DNA of 64,000 bases from Sapria himalayana (taxonomy: Eukaryota; Streptophyta; Magnoliopsida; Malpighiales; Rafflesiaceae): contig JAREIK010012389.1 in assembly GCA_029783825.1 (NCBI GenBank), positions 1 to 64,000 of the forward strand. Direction: 5' to 3'. The notes under the pieces were generated by a model, which was not told the origin of the DNA, ran no database searches, and worked only from the letters and a program-made list of their open reading frames with translations. Every line of letters starts with the position of its first letter. Position 1 is the stretch's first letter. The position numbers were made by a program, and so were the translations under genes. This document shows positions 28,336 through 42,847 of the stretch, in pieces.

Positions 28336-29493
28336 AACAGATAGATAAATAGACAGATTGATTGATTGATTGATTGACAAATAAACAGATCGACATATAG
28401 ACTTATTTACAGATAGACAGATAGATAAATAGACACACACACACACACAAATATACATATATACACATATAGATTACTAGATATACATATCGATAAATAG
28501 ACAGATAGACATATATATAGATAGACAGATAGACGGATAAAAAGATAGATACATAGATAGATTGACACAAACATAAGATAGATAGACACACAGATAAATA
28601 GACAAATAGTTAGATAGAAAGATATATAGATAGACAGATTGAAATATAAACATAGGCAGATTACCATATAGATATATAGACAATATATAAATATATAGAT
28701 CGATATATAGATAGATAGACAGATAGATAAAATTATAAATAGATACATAGATTTATAGACAGAAGATAGATAGTCACATAGACAAATAGAGTAGAGAGAT
28801 TGACAATATACACACAGTTAGAAAGATTGACAGATAGACAAATAGTAAAATAGACATATTGTGAGATAGCCAAATAGTCAGATAGATAGATGGATAGATA
28901 TATAGAAAGATAGATAGTTAAATATATAGATTGATTGAGTGTTAGACATATATACATATAGACATATACTTAAATAGATAGAAAGACTGATTGATAGATA
29001 GACAGATAGATAAATAAACAGTTAAACACATAGATAGACAGAAAGACAGATAGATAGAGAGAAAGATATAGAGACAAACAGATAGATAATTAAATGTTAG
29101 ACTTATAGACTAATATACAAAGAGATTGATATATAGAAAGATAAATAAATAGACAGGTAGACATATAGACATAAAACATATTGACAAATAGATAGATACA
29201 CAGATCGATAGATATATAATTAGATAGATAGTTAGTTAGATAGATCGATAGATAGATAGACAAATAGATAGATAGAAAGATAAATAAATAGATAGATGAA
29301 TAGATTTATAGATATATTGATAGATAAAAGATAATAGATAAATAGACAAATAAATAAATAAGCATAAAGAAAGAAAGATAGATAGATAGATTTAAATATT
29401 GATAGATAGATAGATATTAGATAGACAGATAGAAAAATAGATAGATAGACAAATAGATAGATAGGAATATAGAGAGATAGATAGACAGACAGC

Positions 29494-29524
<31 letters not shown>

Positions 29525-29876
29525 ATAGATAAATAGATTAATAGATAGATAGATTGATAGATAGATTTAAAGATAGATAGATAGATTTAAAGATAGATAG
29601 ATAGATAGATTAATTGACAGATATACATATATAACGATACATATATTGATATATAAATAGATAGATAAATAGACATATGATGAGATATAGGCACGTAGAT
29701 AGATATAAAGATTGGCAGATAAATAGATAGATAAATAGATAGACAGATAGATAGATATATAGATAGATAGATAAATAGATAGATAGAAAATTAGATACAT
29801 AGAAAGATTGATCGATATACAAATATACAGATATATAGATAGATAGATAGATATACAGATAGATTGATTGATAAAT

Positions 29877-29879
<3 letters not shown>

Positions 29880-29917
<38 letters not shown>
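29880..29917. repeat. TA dinucleotide tract
   Basis: About 38 bp of AT repeat inside the GATA array. Confidence 0.95.
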
Positions 29918-29922
<5 letters not shown>

Positions 29923-31766
29923 ATAGATAGATAGATAGAAACATACACTGATAGATACATAGATATATAGATTGATAGATAGATAAAGTGTATATAGATA
30001 GACTTATAGACATATACATAGATAAATACATATACATATAGATAGATTTATAAATAGACAAATAGACAGATAGAAAAACAGATAGATAGACGTATAGACA
30101 AATAAAAAGATATGTAGTTAAATAGATAGACAAATAGACAGGAAGAAAAATAGAAAGATTGGTAGACAATTAGATAAATAGATAGACACACACCCAGACA
30201 GACAGACAGATAGATAGATAGTTAGTTAGTTAGATAAATAGATAGTTAGATAGAAAAATAGATAGAAAGAAAGAAATATAGACATATAGTCAGATAGACA
30301 GACAAATAGACATATATATAGATAGATAGAGAGATAGATAAATAGACAAATATATTGATAGACAGATAGGCAGATAGGCATATTGACATATTGGCAAATA
30401 GGTAGATAGATAAATAGTTAGAAAGATCGATAGATAGACAGATATACATATATACAGATTGACAGATTGACAAATAGATAGAAAGAAAGATAAAAATATA
30501 GAAATATAGCAAGTTTGATACATTGATAGATTTTCAAATTGATAGAAAGATAGATAGATAGATTGAGAGATATACAGATAGAATGATAGATATATAGAAA
30601 GATAGACAAATAGAAAGTTAGTCACATATAAAGATAGATAGATAGACAAATAGATAGATAAGTAGAAAGGCAGATAGTCAGATAGGAAAATAAATAGATA
30701 GGCATATAGACTGATAGATTGACAGATAGACAAATAAATACATAGACATATATATAGATAGAGAGATAGATAGATAGATAAAAAGATACATAGATAGATA
30801 AAAAGATACACAGATAGATAAATAGACAGATAGATAGATAGACAGATAGACAAACATATATATAAATAGATAGATAGATTTATTGATAGATAGATTGATT
30901 GATTGATAGATAGACAGATAGACAGTTAGACAAATAGATAGATAGATTGATTGATAGATAAATAGATTGAAAGTTCGATAGATTGACCGATAGATAGAAA
31001 GAAAAATAGACACATTGATAGATTTAAAGATTGGCAGATTGATAGATTAATAAAAAGACTGATATACATATCGAGAGATAGACAGATAGATAAATAGGAA
31101 GATAGATAAATAGAATGATAGAAATATAGACAAATCGAAAGATAGATGGATAGATATATAAATAGATAAAAAAATATATAGATCAACATATATACAAATA
31201 TACATATAAAAATATAGACAGAAATACATAAAGACAGATAGATTGATAAAGAGATAGATAGATATATATATATATATATATAGACAGATAGATTGATTTG
31301 TAGATAGATAGATAAGCAGATGCAGAAAGAAAGACTAATAGATAGATAGATAGATTGTTAGATAGCCAAATCAGAATATAGATAGGTAGGTCGATAGAAA
31401 CATAGATAGATAAATAAATAGTCAGATAGCTACAAGTCAGATAGTTAGATAGATAGATAGAGAGATAGACATATAAATAGATAGATAGATAGACAAATAG
31501 ATTTATAGAGTCATAGATAGATAGATAGATAGATAGATAGAAAGATAGATAGAAAGCTTACAAGATAGCTAGTTAGATAGAAAGATAGATAAAAAGATAC
31601 TTAGAGAGATAGATAGATAAATAAATAGATAGATTGATAGATAGGTAGATATATACATAATTAGATATATAGTGAGCCAGATAGGAACATAGATAGATAG
31701 ACAGACATACATACAATTAGATAGCTAAATAAATAGATAGATAGATATATAGATAGAATGATCTAT

Positions 31767-31780
<14 letters not shown>

Positions 31781-31820
<40 letters not shown>
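31781..31820. repeat. TA dinucleotide tract
   Basis: About 40 bp of AT repeat, preceded by a short ACAT run. Confidence 0.95.
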
Positions 31821-31824
<4 letters not shown>

Positions 31825-33429
31825 AGAAAGATAGATATATAGAAAGATAGACACATAAACAAATAGACAGATAGTCATTAGGAAGATACATAGATACAGA
31901 GATAGATAGATAGATATATATATATATATATATAGAAAGATACACATATAGATAGATAGACAAATTTACAAATAGAAAGCTATACATATAAACATATATA
32001 TAAATAGATAGATGGAGAAATAGATAGACATATAGAGATATAGACAAATAGACAGATAGACAAATAGAGCTATAGACAGATTAAAAGAAACATAAATAGA
32101 TATATAGTAGATTGGTAGAGAGTGTGATAGACAGATTGAAAGATAGATAGACATATAGATATACAGATAGACAGATAGAATTTTAGATAGATAGAAATTT
32201 AGACAAATAGACAAATTTATAGATATGCAGAAAGGTAGATAGGCAGATAATCAGATAATCAAATAGTCACATAGGCAGATAGATAGACAGATATACAAAT
32301 TGACAAATAGATAGATAAATAGATAGATAAACAAATAGAAAAATAGATAGATAGATAGACAGATAAATAGATAATTAGATAGACATATAGACAAATAAAC
32401 AAATAGATAGATAGACAGATAGACAAATTTATAGATAGAAAAATATATTGGTATATAGATAGACAGATATACAAATAGATAAATAGATTGATTATTTGAT
32501 AGTTAGAGAAATAGATAGATAGATATATAGATAGATTGTTAGATAGATAGACAGATTTATATAAAGATAGTTAGATAGATAAATAAAGAGTAATATAGAT
32601 ATATATATATATATATACATACATATACACATATAGATAGATAGACATATAGACTATGTTATAGATAGAAAGATAGATATATAGATATATAGGCATAGAG
32701 ATAGATAGATAGATAGATAGACACATAGACAAGTAGAAAGATAAATATATAGATAGATAGTAGATAGATAGGCATATAGCTAGATAGAAAGATAGACAGA
32801 TAGATAGATAAACAGATAGAATATAAAAAGAAAGACAAATATACATAAAAACATATAGATAGATAGATCGATAGACATAATATACATATAGAGAGTTAGA
32901 TAGATAGAAGATAGACATATAAATAGATAAACAGATATATTGAGAAATAGATAGGTAGATAGATAGACTAACATATAGATAGGTAGATAGATAGATAGCC
33001 AAATATCAAAATAGAAAGATAGATAGATAGATAGATAGAAATATATATAGATAGATAGATAGATATAAAGAAGAAAGATAGTTAGGTAGATAGATAGATA
33101 GACAGATAGATAGACTAAAAGATTGATTGATTGATAAATATATAGATAGATAGACAGAAAGATAGATAAATAAATAGATAGATAGGTAGATAGATAGATA
33201 CACATATAGGCAGATAGATAGATTGACAAATAAGCAAATAGATATATAAATAGATAGCTAATTAGCCAAATAGGTAGATAGATAGATAGATAGATTGACT
33301 GATAGACATATAGATAGATAGATAAATAAATAAAAAGATAGATAGTTAGATTGATAAATAGATAGATAGGTAAAAAGATATAAAGATATATAGATAGAGA
33401 GCCAGATAAGCAAATAGATAGATAGATAG

Positions 33430-33435
33430 ATAAAT

Positions 33436-33469
<34 letters not shown>

Positions 33470-34957
33470 ATAGATAGATTGATTTATTTAATTGAATGTT
33501 TGATTGATTGATAGATATTTGGATATAAATATAGATAGATAGATAGATTGACAGATTGACATGTAGACAGATAGATAGATAGACAGATAGATAGTTTGAT
33601 AGACAGATAGATAGATAGATAGATACATTGACAAATATAAAGATAGATAGATAGACAGATAAATAGATAGACATATAAACAAATAGATAGATAGAAATAT
33701 AGTTAGATAGACAGATATATAGACAGATAGACAGATAGAAAGATAGATAGACAGAAAGATAGATAGCCAGATAGATAGAAAGACAAATCTATATATAGAT
33801 AAATAGATAGATAAATAGTTATATGATTGATAGTTAGATAGAAAGACAAAAGAAAAATAGATAGACAGATAGATAGATACACAGATTGATAGATACACAG
33901 ATAGATAAATAGATAGATTGATATCTCGATAGTTATATAGAAAAAGATATATACATATACACATTTAGATAGATTGACATAATAGATAGATAGACTGATA
34001 GACAGATAATAGATTGATTGATAGATAGCTAAATAGTTAGATAGGTATATAGATAGATAATTGGACAAAAAGGCAGATCGAAAGACTCACTGATAGATAT
34101 ATAGATAGATAGATATAGAGTTATATAGATAGATATATAGACATATAGACCTATGAACATATCGATAGATAGACATATAGATAGAATTATATATAAATAC
34201 ATAAATAGATAGATGATTAGATAGAGAGACATATAGATAGATGGATAGATTGATAGCAAGATAGATAGACATGTATATAGATAGATACATAAATAGATAG
34301 GTAGATATATAGATAGACAGATAGATATATAGATAGATAGATTGATTGATTGATATATTGAGAGATAGATAGAAAGAAAGATAGGTAGATAAACGAATAG
34401 ACAAATAGAAAGAAAGATAGATAGATAGACATATAGATAGATAGATTAAAAGATTGATTGATTGATAAATAGATAGAAAGATAAGTAGATAGATTGATTT
34501 ACACAAAGATAGATAAATAAATAGATAGTTTGATAGATAGATAGATAACTTATAGGCAGATAGACAAATTGACAAATAAGCAGATAGATAGATTATTAGA
34601 TAGCTAGTTAGCCAGATAGAAAGATAAATAAATAGATAGAAAGATATATAGATAGACATATAGATAGATAAATAAATAAATAGATAGTTAGATTGATTGA
34701 TAAATAGATAGATAGGTAAAAATATATAAAGATAGATAGATAGATAACCAGATAGCCAGATAGGCATATAGAAAAATAGATAGATAGATAAATAAATAAA
34801 TAAATATATATATATATATATAGAAAGATACAATTATTGATTATTTGATTAATTAATTGATTGATTGATTGATAGTTAGATCGATAGATAGATAGACAGA
34901 TAGGCAGACAGACAGACAGATAGATAGATAGACAGATAGACAGATAGGTAGACAGAC

Positions 34958-34988
<31 letters not shown>

Positions 34989-35400
34989 CAAATAGATAGA
35001 TATATTGACAAATAGAAAGATATAGATAGACAGATAGATAAATAAATAAATAGATAGACATATAGATAAATAGATAGATAGATAGACAGATAGATAGATA
35101 CATAGATAAATAAATAGATAGACATATAGACAAATAGATAGATAGATAGACAGATAGGTAGATACATAGATAAATAAATAGATAGATAAAAAGCTCGATA
35201 GTTATATAGAAAGATAAATACACATACACACATTTAGATAGAAAGACATATATGAAGATAGATAGATTGATTTATAGATATATAGATAATAGATTGATTA
35301 TTAGATAGCTATATAGAAGATATATATATATAGATAGATAATTAGATAGAAAGACAAATTAAAAGATATAGATAGATATATAGATAGATAGATATACAGT
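33430..35400. repeat. Diverged direct duplication, offset about 1.3 kb
   Basis: Both halves begin with a TA tract (near 33440 and 34807) followed by an ATTGATTTATTT-like segment. Both later contain CACATTTAGATAG (33960 and 35229, offset 1269) and then an AATAGATTGATT segment with TAGATAGCTA. The copies are clearly diverged. Confidence 0.65.
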
Positions 35401-36180
35401 TATAAAGATAGACATATAGAATAGATTGATTGAAATATAGACAGATAGACAAGTAGATAGATAGTTAGATAAATAAATATGTAGATATATATATATATAT
35501 ATATATAGACAGATTGATAAATAGATAGATAGATAGATTGATAGATAAATATATTGATAGATAGATATATAGATAGGTAGGTAGATAACCAAATAGACAT
35601 ATAGAAAGTAACAAAGATAGATAGATACATAGTAAATAGATAGATAAACAAATAGATCAATAGTTAGATTGAAAAATAGATACATAGGCAAATAGATAGA
35701 TAGATAGTTAGACATATAGACTAATAGATAGATAGGTAGGTATGCAGATAGACATATACGTAAATAGTTAGATAGATTGATATATAGATATATAGATAAA
35801 CTGATAAATTGATTAAAAGATAGATAGATTTTAGAATGCAAATAGACAAAAAGACAGATTCAAAGAATGACAAATTCAGAGTTTGACAGATTGATAGATT
35901 TTCAGAAAGACCGATAGACAAATAGAATGATAGACAAATAAAAAGATAGATAAATAAAAAGATAGACATATAGATAGAGAGAAAGATAGACAGATAGAAA
36001 AATATATAGATACACATAAATGAAGAAAGGTAGATAGGAAGATAAACAAATAGATAGATAGGTAGATAGACAGATAGATAGGCAGATAGACAGATAGATA
36101 GATTGATTGAAAGATAGACAAATAGATATAGACAAATAGACAGATAGTAGATAGAGAGATAGATAGATAGATAGATAGAT

Positions 36181-36252
36181 AATAAGATAGATAGATAGAC
36201 AGATAATAAGATAGATAGATAGACAGATAATAAGATAGATAGATAGACAGAT
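36181..36252. repeat. 24-bp tandem repeat, three copies
   Basis: AATAAGATAGATAGATAG begins at 36181, 36205 and 36229, giving an exact 24-bp period with no visible differences between units. This is a recent local expansion. Confidence 0.93.
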
Positions 36253-36613
36253 AGACAACTAGATAGATAGATAGATATACCGATAGAAAGATAGAAGGAT
36301 AGTTAAATAGATAGATAGATTGATAAATAAATAGATAGATAGACAGATAGATAATTAGACAGATAAACAAGTAGACGGGTAGACAGATAGATAGAATACA
36401 GATATATAGTTAGACATATGGACAAATAAAAAGTTAGGCAGACTTATAGATTGACAAATATATAGAAAGATGGATAGATAGATAAACAAATTGACAGATA
36501 GCCATATAGATAGATAAAAACATAGACATAAAGACATATTGACTTTTAGACATATAGATAGATGAAGATAGGAAGTTAGATAGTTAGATAGATAGACAGA
36601 TAGAAAGATTGAC

Positions 36614-36615
<2 letters not shown>

Positions 36616-36666
<51 letters not shown>
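36616..36666. repeat. Long TA dinucleotide tract
   Basis: About 50 bp of uninterrupted TA, the longest such tract I see in the window. Confidence 0.95.
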
Positions 36667-36669
<3 letters not shown>

Positions 36670-36730
36670 AGATACACAGATAGATGGATAGGCAGATAGA
36701 TAAATAAACAGATAGATAGATAGATAGATA

Positions 36731-36780
36731 GACATAAAGATATATAGACATAAAGATATATAGACATAAAGATATATAGA
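36731..36780. repeat. 16-bp tandem repeat, three copies
   Basis: GACATAAAGATATATA repeats at 36731, 36747 and 36763 without change. Confidence 0.93.
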
Positions 36781-37052
36781 CTTATAGAGAGATAAAAATA
36801 TACATATAGATAGCTAGCTAGCTAGATAGAAAGACCGATAAATTGATAGACAGATTGATAGATAGATATGCAAATTGACAGAAAGATAGATAGACAAAAA
36901 GATAGATAGATAGATAGCTAGATAAATAGATAGACATATAAACAAATAGACAAATAGATAGTTAGTTAGATAGACAAATAGACAAATAGACAGACAGACA
37001 AACAGACAGATAAATAGAAAGATAGATAGATAGATAACCTAATAGCCAAATT

Positions 37053-37184
37053 CCATATGGACAGATACATAGATAGAAATATAGACATTTAGACATATAG
37101 ATAGATAAGTTGATAGGCAAATACATAGATATTTAAATAGATAGATAAATAGATAGACATATAGATAGATAACTAGCTAGATAT

Positions 37185-37245
<61 letters not shown>

Positions 37246-38148
37246 TAGATATATAAAAAATTGATAGATACACATATAGTCAGATAACCATATACACATA
37301 TAGATACATAGAAAGATAGACAGATAGATACACAGATAGATATAAAGATAGACATATATACATATACACAGATAGATAGATAGATAGACATATAGATAGA
37401 TTTATAGAGAGATAGATAGACAGACAAACAGATAGACAGAAAGATAGATATTTAGATAGATAGATAGATAAATATATAGATAGACAAGTAAATAGATAGT
37501 CAGATAGATAGATAGAAAGATATACAGATAAACAGATAGACAAATAGACAATAAAATTTAAAAACAAATAGACAAAAGGTTGGAAGACAGATAGATAGAT
37601 AGATCGATCGATAGATATATAGATAGATACATAGACATATAGGTAGATAGATAGAAAGATAGGTAGATAGATAGTCAGATAGACAAATAGATTGATAGAT
37701 AGATAGACATATAAATAGATAGATCGATAGACAAATTGATAGAAAGATAGAAAAATTGATAGAAAGATAGATAGACTAATATCCTGATAGCCCATTACCA
37801 TATGGATAGATACATAGATAGAAATATAAACATATATACATATAGGCAGATAGGTAAATAGATAGACAGATAGATAGATAATAGAAAGATAGATAGATTG
37901 AAAAATAGATAGATAAATAGTTAGACATATAGATAGGTAGACAGACAGAATGATATATAGATATATTGAAGATAGATAGTTAGATATATAGAAAGACAAA
38001 TAGACATATAGATAGATTGATAGATAGACATTTTGACTGAAATACACATAGAGATTTAGACATAAAGCTAGATATCCAATATCCATATAGATAGATATAC
38101 CTATAGACAAATAGAGATATAGACTTATAGACACATATGTAGATATGC

Positions 38149-38182
<34 letters not shown>

Positions 38183-38490
38183 TTTGATAGATAAAAAGAT
38201 AGAAAGAAAGATAGATAGATAAATAGATAGTTATACAGACAGATAGATTGATTGTTTGAAAGAAAGATAGACAGATTTACAAATTGATTGATAGAGATAT
38301 AGAAAGATGGACAGATAAATAAATAGACATATAGATATATTGATAGAAAGATAGACAGATAAATAGATAGACAAATATACATATAGACAAATAGATAAAT
38401 AGATAGAAAAGAAGATATACAATAAATAGATATCCTGATAGAAAGATTACCATATGGACAGATACACATATAGATAACTAGACATATAGA
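37053..38490. repeat. CCATATGG-centred cassette copies within GATA array
   Basis: The palindrome CCATATGG occurs at 37053, 37798 and 38450. It is followed each time by A-rich GATA/CA repeats (GATACATAGATAGAAATATA at the first two), and preceded by a TCCTGATAG-like segment at the second and third. Related copies occur at 46784, 47576 and 48808 beyond the CACTA insertion, so the element landed inside a family of these cassettes. Confidence 0.7.
37185..37243. repeat. Compound (AC)n(AT)n tract
   Basis: About 13 bp of AC pass directly into about 46 bp of AT, the same order as at 28295-28333. Confidence 0.95.
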
Positions 38491-39023
38491 CTTATATATA
38501 GATAGGATGATAGTTAGATATATATGTAGACAGATAGACATATAGATAGATCGACAGATAAATACATATATAGATATACATATAGACTTATAGACAGAAC
38601 ATCACTATGATGAATATACATATAAAAAGATAAAAAGATAGACAGATAGATATATAAACTGATAGATAGATAGATAGATAGATAGGTAGACATATAGATA
38701 TATAGATTGATAGACAGATAGATAGATGGACAAATAAATAGATAGATAGATAGACAAATAGATTGATAGATAGATTGATAAAAAGATAGACAAATAGATA
38801 TCTAGATATAATGAAAGATAGAGAGATAGACATATATACATATACACATATACATATTTAGATAGATATACATCAAATAAATTTATAGATATATAGATAG
38901 ATAGACAGATAGACAACTAAATACATAGTCACATAGACAGATAGACAGATCAATAAATAGACATGTAGACTGATAGATAGATGGATAGATAGTCATATAG
39001 ACATATAGATAGATAGACAAATA

Positions 39024-39131
39024 GACAGGTAGATAGACAGATAGATAGATAGATAGACAGGTAGACATACAGATAGACAGATAGATAGATAGATAGACAG
39101 GTAGACATACAGATAGACAGATAGATAGATA
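39024..39131. repeat. 40-bp tandem repeat, two full copies and one short copy
   Basis: GACAGGTAG occurs at 39024, 39056 and 39096. The last two units are 40 bp and identical. The first is 32 bp because it lacks an eight-base ACATACAG-like segment. Confidence 0.88.
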
Positions 39132-39730
39132 GATTGACATATACACAGATATATAGATAGCTAGATAGACACATACTCAGATAGATATATAGACAGATTG
39201 AGAGATATACAGATAGATAGATATATACAATGACATTTAAATAGATAGATAGTTAGACAGATTGAAAAATAGATAGATATAGATATTCAGATAGACATAT
39301 ATATATATATATATAGACAAATAGACATTTAGATAAACAGATAGATAGACTAATAGATTGATAGACAGATAGAAAAACAAATAGATAGATAGACATATAG
39401 ACAGACAGACAAATATATATATTTACATATATTCAGATATATAGATAAAAAAATAGATAGATAGACGGTTAGATATATAGACAAATAGACAGATATACAC
39501 ATATATTGAAAGACAAATAGATACATAGATAAATAGATAGATACACAGATAGACAGATAGAAATATTAATAGATTGATAGATAGTCAGATAGACAGATAA
39601 AATGACAAAAAAACATATAGATAGACATATAGATATACATATAGATAGACAGATAGATAGATAGATAGATAGACAGATAGATATATAGACAGATAGATAG
39701 AAATATAGATAGATAGAAAAAAAGATAGAC

Positions 39731-39769
<39 letters not shown>

Positions 39770-40551
39770 CACATATAAATAGATAGATATACATACAATT
39801 AATAGATAAACATATAGTCAGATATACAAATAGACAGATACATAAATAGATAAAAAAAATAAATAGATAGTTATACAGTTAGACATATAGACATATACCC
39901 ATATAGATAGATAGACATATACATAAGTTTACAGATAGACAGATTCATAGATAGACAAATAGTTAGATTTATAGATAGAGAAAAAGATTGACAGATAGAG
40001 AAATAAACTTATAAATAGATAGTCAGATAGACAGATAGATAGATATACAGATAGATAGATTAATAGATATACAGATCTACAAATAGACAAATAGATTGAT
40101 AGACAAATTGATAAATAGATTGATAGAAAGATAGACAGATAGATCGATAAACTAATAGATAGATAGATAGACATATAGACAAATAGACAGATAGACATAT
40201 AGGCAGATAAATTCTATCGACAGATAGATATTTAGATAGATAGACAGACAGATAGATAGATAGATAGATAGTTAGTTAGTTAGTTAGATAGAAAGATATA
40301 TAGACAGGTAGACAGATAGATAGATAGATAGGCAAATAGTCATATAGACAAATGGACAGATAGATAGATTAATAGATAGACAAATGGATATATAGATAGA
40401 TAGATGGATAGATAGACAGATAGACTTGATAAATATATAGACAGATTGATTGATTGACACTTAGATAGATAGACATATAGATAGATAGATAGACATATAG
40501 ATAGATAGATATATATATAGATAATCAGATAAACTAATAGATAGATATATA

Positions 40552-40554
40552 GAT
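40552..40554. repeat. CACTA target-site duplication GAT, left
   Basis: GAT directly precedes the CACTAC terminus and is matched by GAT at 46720-46722. Three-base duplications are characteristic of CACTA elements. GAT is very common in this array, so the match alone is weak; with the paired termini it is convincing. Confidence 0.85.
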
Positions 40555-40568
40555 CACTACTAAAAATT
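40555..40568 (+). repeat. CACTA terminal inverted repeat, left
   Basis: CACTACTAAAAATT. It carries the diagnostic CACTA start and pairs with 46706-46719 with one mismatch in the first 11 bases. Confidence 0.88.
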
Positions 40569-40579
40569 ATGACTATACA

Positions 40580-41405
40580 GACCAAATTACCGACCTAAAA
40601 ATTTGGTCGGTAATTATTGTCCAAATCATGACCATTTAGCGATCAAAAATGGATATCGAAATAAAAATTTTTTTTGAACAAATTTCCAACAATAATAACC
40701 GACCAAATGTTTTTAGTCGGGAATCAGTATGTAGAGTTGTTATCCAATATATTACCAACCATTTAATGACCAAAGATATATTACCATTAAAATTTGTCAG
40801 TATAGTGAGTTTTCAATTTATTTATAACTTCATACTTACCGAACATTTATCGACCAAATATATAGGTCGGTAATTACTCACCAATTCATGACCAATTTAG
40901 AGATTCAAAGAGGGCTGTCTGAAAAAAAAAATATTTCCGACCAAAATTTTGACCAACTACCGACCATATATTACTGACCAAATATATTTGGTCAGGAATA
41001 TGGTCTGTAAATTAGGAGGAAATTAGTAAAAATTTTGCCAAAAGCTTATCGACCATTTAACAACCAAAAATATATAACCATTAAAAATGGTCGGTAAAGT
41101 AATTATCCAATATATTTATAATGTCGTAATTACATACCAAACTTCGGACCGAATATTTTGGTTGGTAATTACCGACCATTTCATGATCAAATACTAACTA
41201 TACCTACCGACCAAATGTTTTTGGTCGGAAATTAGTCTGTAAATTAGGATGGAATTAGCAAATAGAAAGTACCAATAAATTACTAATCATTTAACGACCA
41301 AAAAATATATTACCATTAGAATTGGTCGGTAAATTGGACCTCCAAATACTTATAACTTTGCCATTGTCGACCTTTTACCGACCATAATTTTGGTCAGTAA
41401 TACAT
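40580..41405. repeat. CACTA left subterminal repeat array
   Basis: About a dozen degenerate copies of ACCGACCA and its complement TGGTCGGT are spread over ~0.8 kb, many paired head to head. In En/Spm elements such subterminal motifs are bound by TNPA and bring the ends together. An apparent + strand frame at 40649-40873 runs through this array and is not credible as a gene. Confidence 0.88.
40586..40614. repeat. Subterminal hairpin next to left terminus
   Basis: ATTACCGACC (40586-40595) and GGTCGGTAAT (40605-40614) are perfect 10-base inverted arms separated by nine bases. This is the first unit of the subterminal array, presumed binding sites for the TNPA-like protein. Confidence 0.85.
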
Positions 41406-41469
41406 AATTTTAATATTTTGATTTAAAATTCATTTGCAAAGTCATTAATACTTACATTCATTTCAAACT

Positions 41470-41541
41470 CCATCATTTTTCTCAGTAGAGGCAACTACAT
41501 GCATAAATTCCGTGGGGTTTGTTCTCTTCTTCTGAATCCAA
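41470..41541 (+). other. Probable non-coding leader exon of the CACTA gene
   Basis: This short stretch is less AT-rich than its surroundings and ends at a good splice donor, A|GTAAGT (intron from 41542). It directly follows the subterminal array, where the promoter of En/Spm genes usually lies. The start is not defined by the sequence. Confidence 0.4.
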
Positions 41542-42809
41542 GTAAGTTTTTTGTTGTTCTTCTCATTCAAATACATATACATATTTCCTTCTCTCTGAAT
41601 TATATATAGACAATTAGATTTTTGTTTTTCCAGTATAATTGGATATTAGGTTTTTTTATTTGTCCTCCAATTTGCTTCAATTTCATTTAACCTAACATGA
41701 TTTTGACTCAACACAATTAATTAAATTATAATTTTTGAGTATAATCTTTGTTCTTCTACTGTTTAGATTTTTAGGATTTTATTGATTTTGATTTCAATTA
41801 TAAAAATTTTGTATCCTAATAATCTTAATGTTAATAGTTTATATTTATATAATCGTATGACATTATGTATAAATTTCTACACTTTAATATATATAATGAT
41901 TAATGTTAAATCAAACTTTTATATAATGTTAATCTAAAATGTCTATATTAGTATATAAAAACTTGTATATATTTATATAATCGATTGACATTATGTATAA
42001 ATGTTTATACTTTAATATATATAAACGTATTACATTATAAATACACATTGATATGTTTATATAAATATTTAATGTTATATATAAATATTTATACAAATGT
42101 TTTAAAGTTATAAATATCTATAAAACATTTACATTAAACTATCTATTTATAAAATTTTTATATAACAATTATGTAACATTAAATGATTATATAATTTTGT
42201 AAATATCTATATTACATATTATTTTTTATATAACTATAGAATATTTATAATGTGTATATAAATGTGATATATATACTATATATTATTTATAAAAGTGTTA
42301 CAAACAAATATAATAATATTTCAGTAACATTTATAAAAATATTTTATTCATAAATATTATATAGATACATGTGTTTAATTATATAATCATATGCCATTTT
42401 ATATATAAATATTTATAACGATATTTATAATAAAGTAAACTATTTTTATAACTTTGCAAAACTAATTTTTTACTATATAATAATGTATAACTATATGTAT
42501 AATTTTATATAACTATATTTCTAAAAGATATATACAATATGTATACTAATATATAACATTATATAATTATATTTTACTAAATATATAACTAATAAATGTT
42601 ATATATAATTATATCTAAAATTACATGCATATTTATAACTATATGTGTTAAACTATATATAAATATTTGTATAATTAAGTAAATGTCTATATAATTATAT
42701 AAAACAATATTTGTAATTATATATACATATATGTATCCATATAATTAAATCAAAATATTTGTTTATAATGTTTTATATATTTATGTATACCAACTTATAA
42801 CTACTTGTA

Positions 42810-42847
<38 letters not shown>

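Larger units (their letters stand above)
28253..40551. repeat. Degenerate GATA/GACA tandem array, block II
   Basis: It continues block I in the same orientation after the LINE. It includes several of the longest TA tracts in the window, compound AC/AT tracts, and short-period tandem duplications of 16, 24 and 40 bp. It also carries the CCATATGG-centred cassette at 37053, 37798 and 38450. No gene, RNA gene or further transposon is visible. Minus-strand frames here are low-complexity translations of the repeat. Confidence 0.97.

Noticed and set aside
36616..37243. Possible CRISPR-like array (regular short repeats near 36181-36780)
   Set aside because: The repeats are direct tandem units without distinct spacers, in eukaryotic microsatellite DNA.
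40649..40873. 74-codon + strand frame at the left end of the CACTA element
   Set aside because: It lies wholly within the subterminal ACCGACCA/TGGTCGGT array, has no recognisable domain and falls upstream of the gene.
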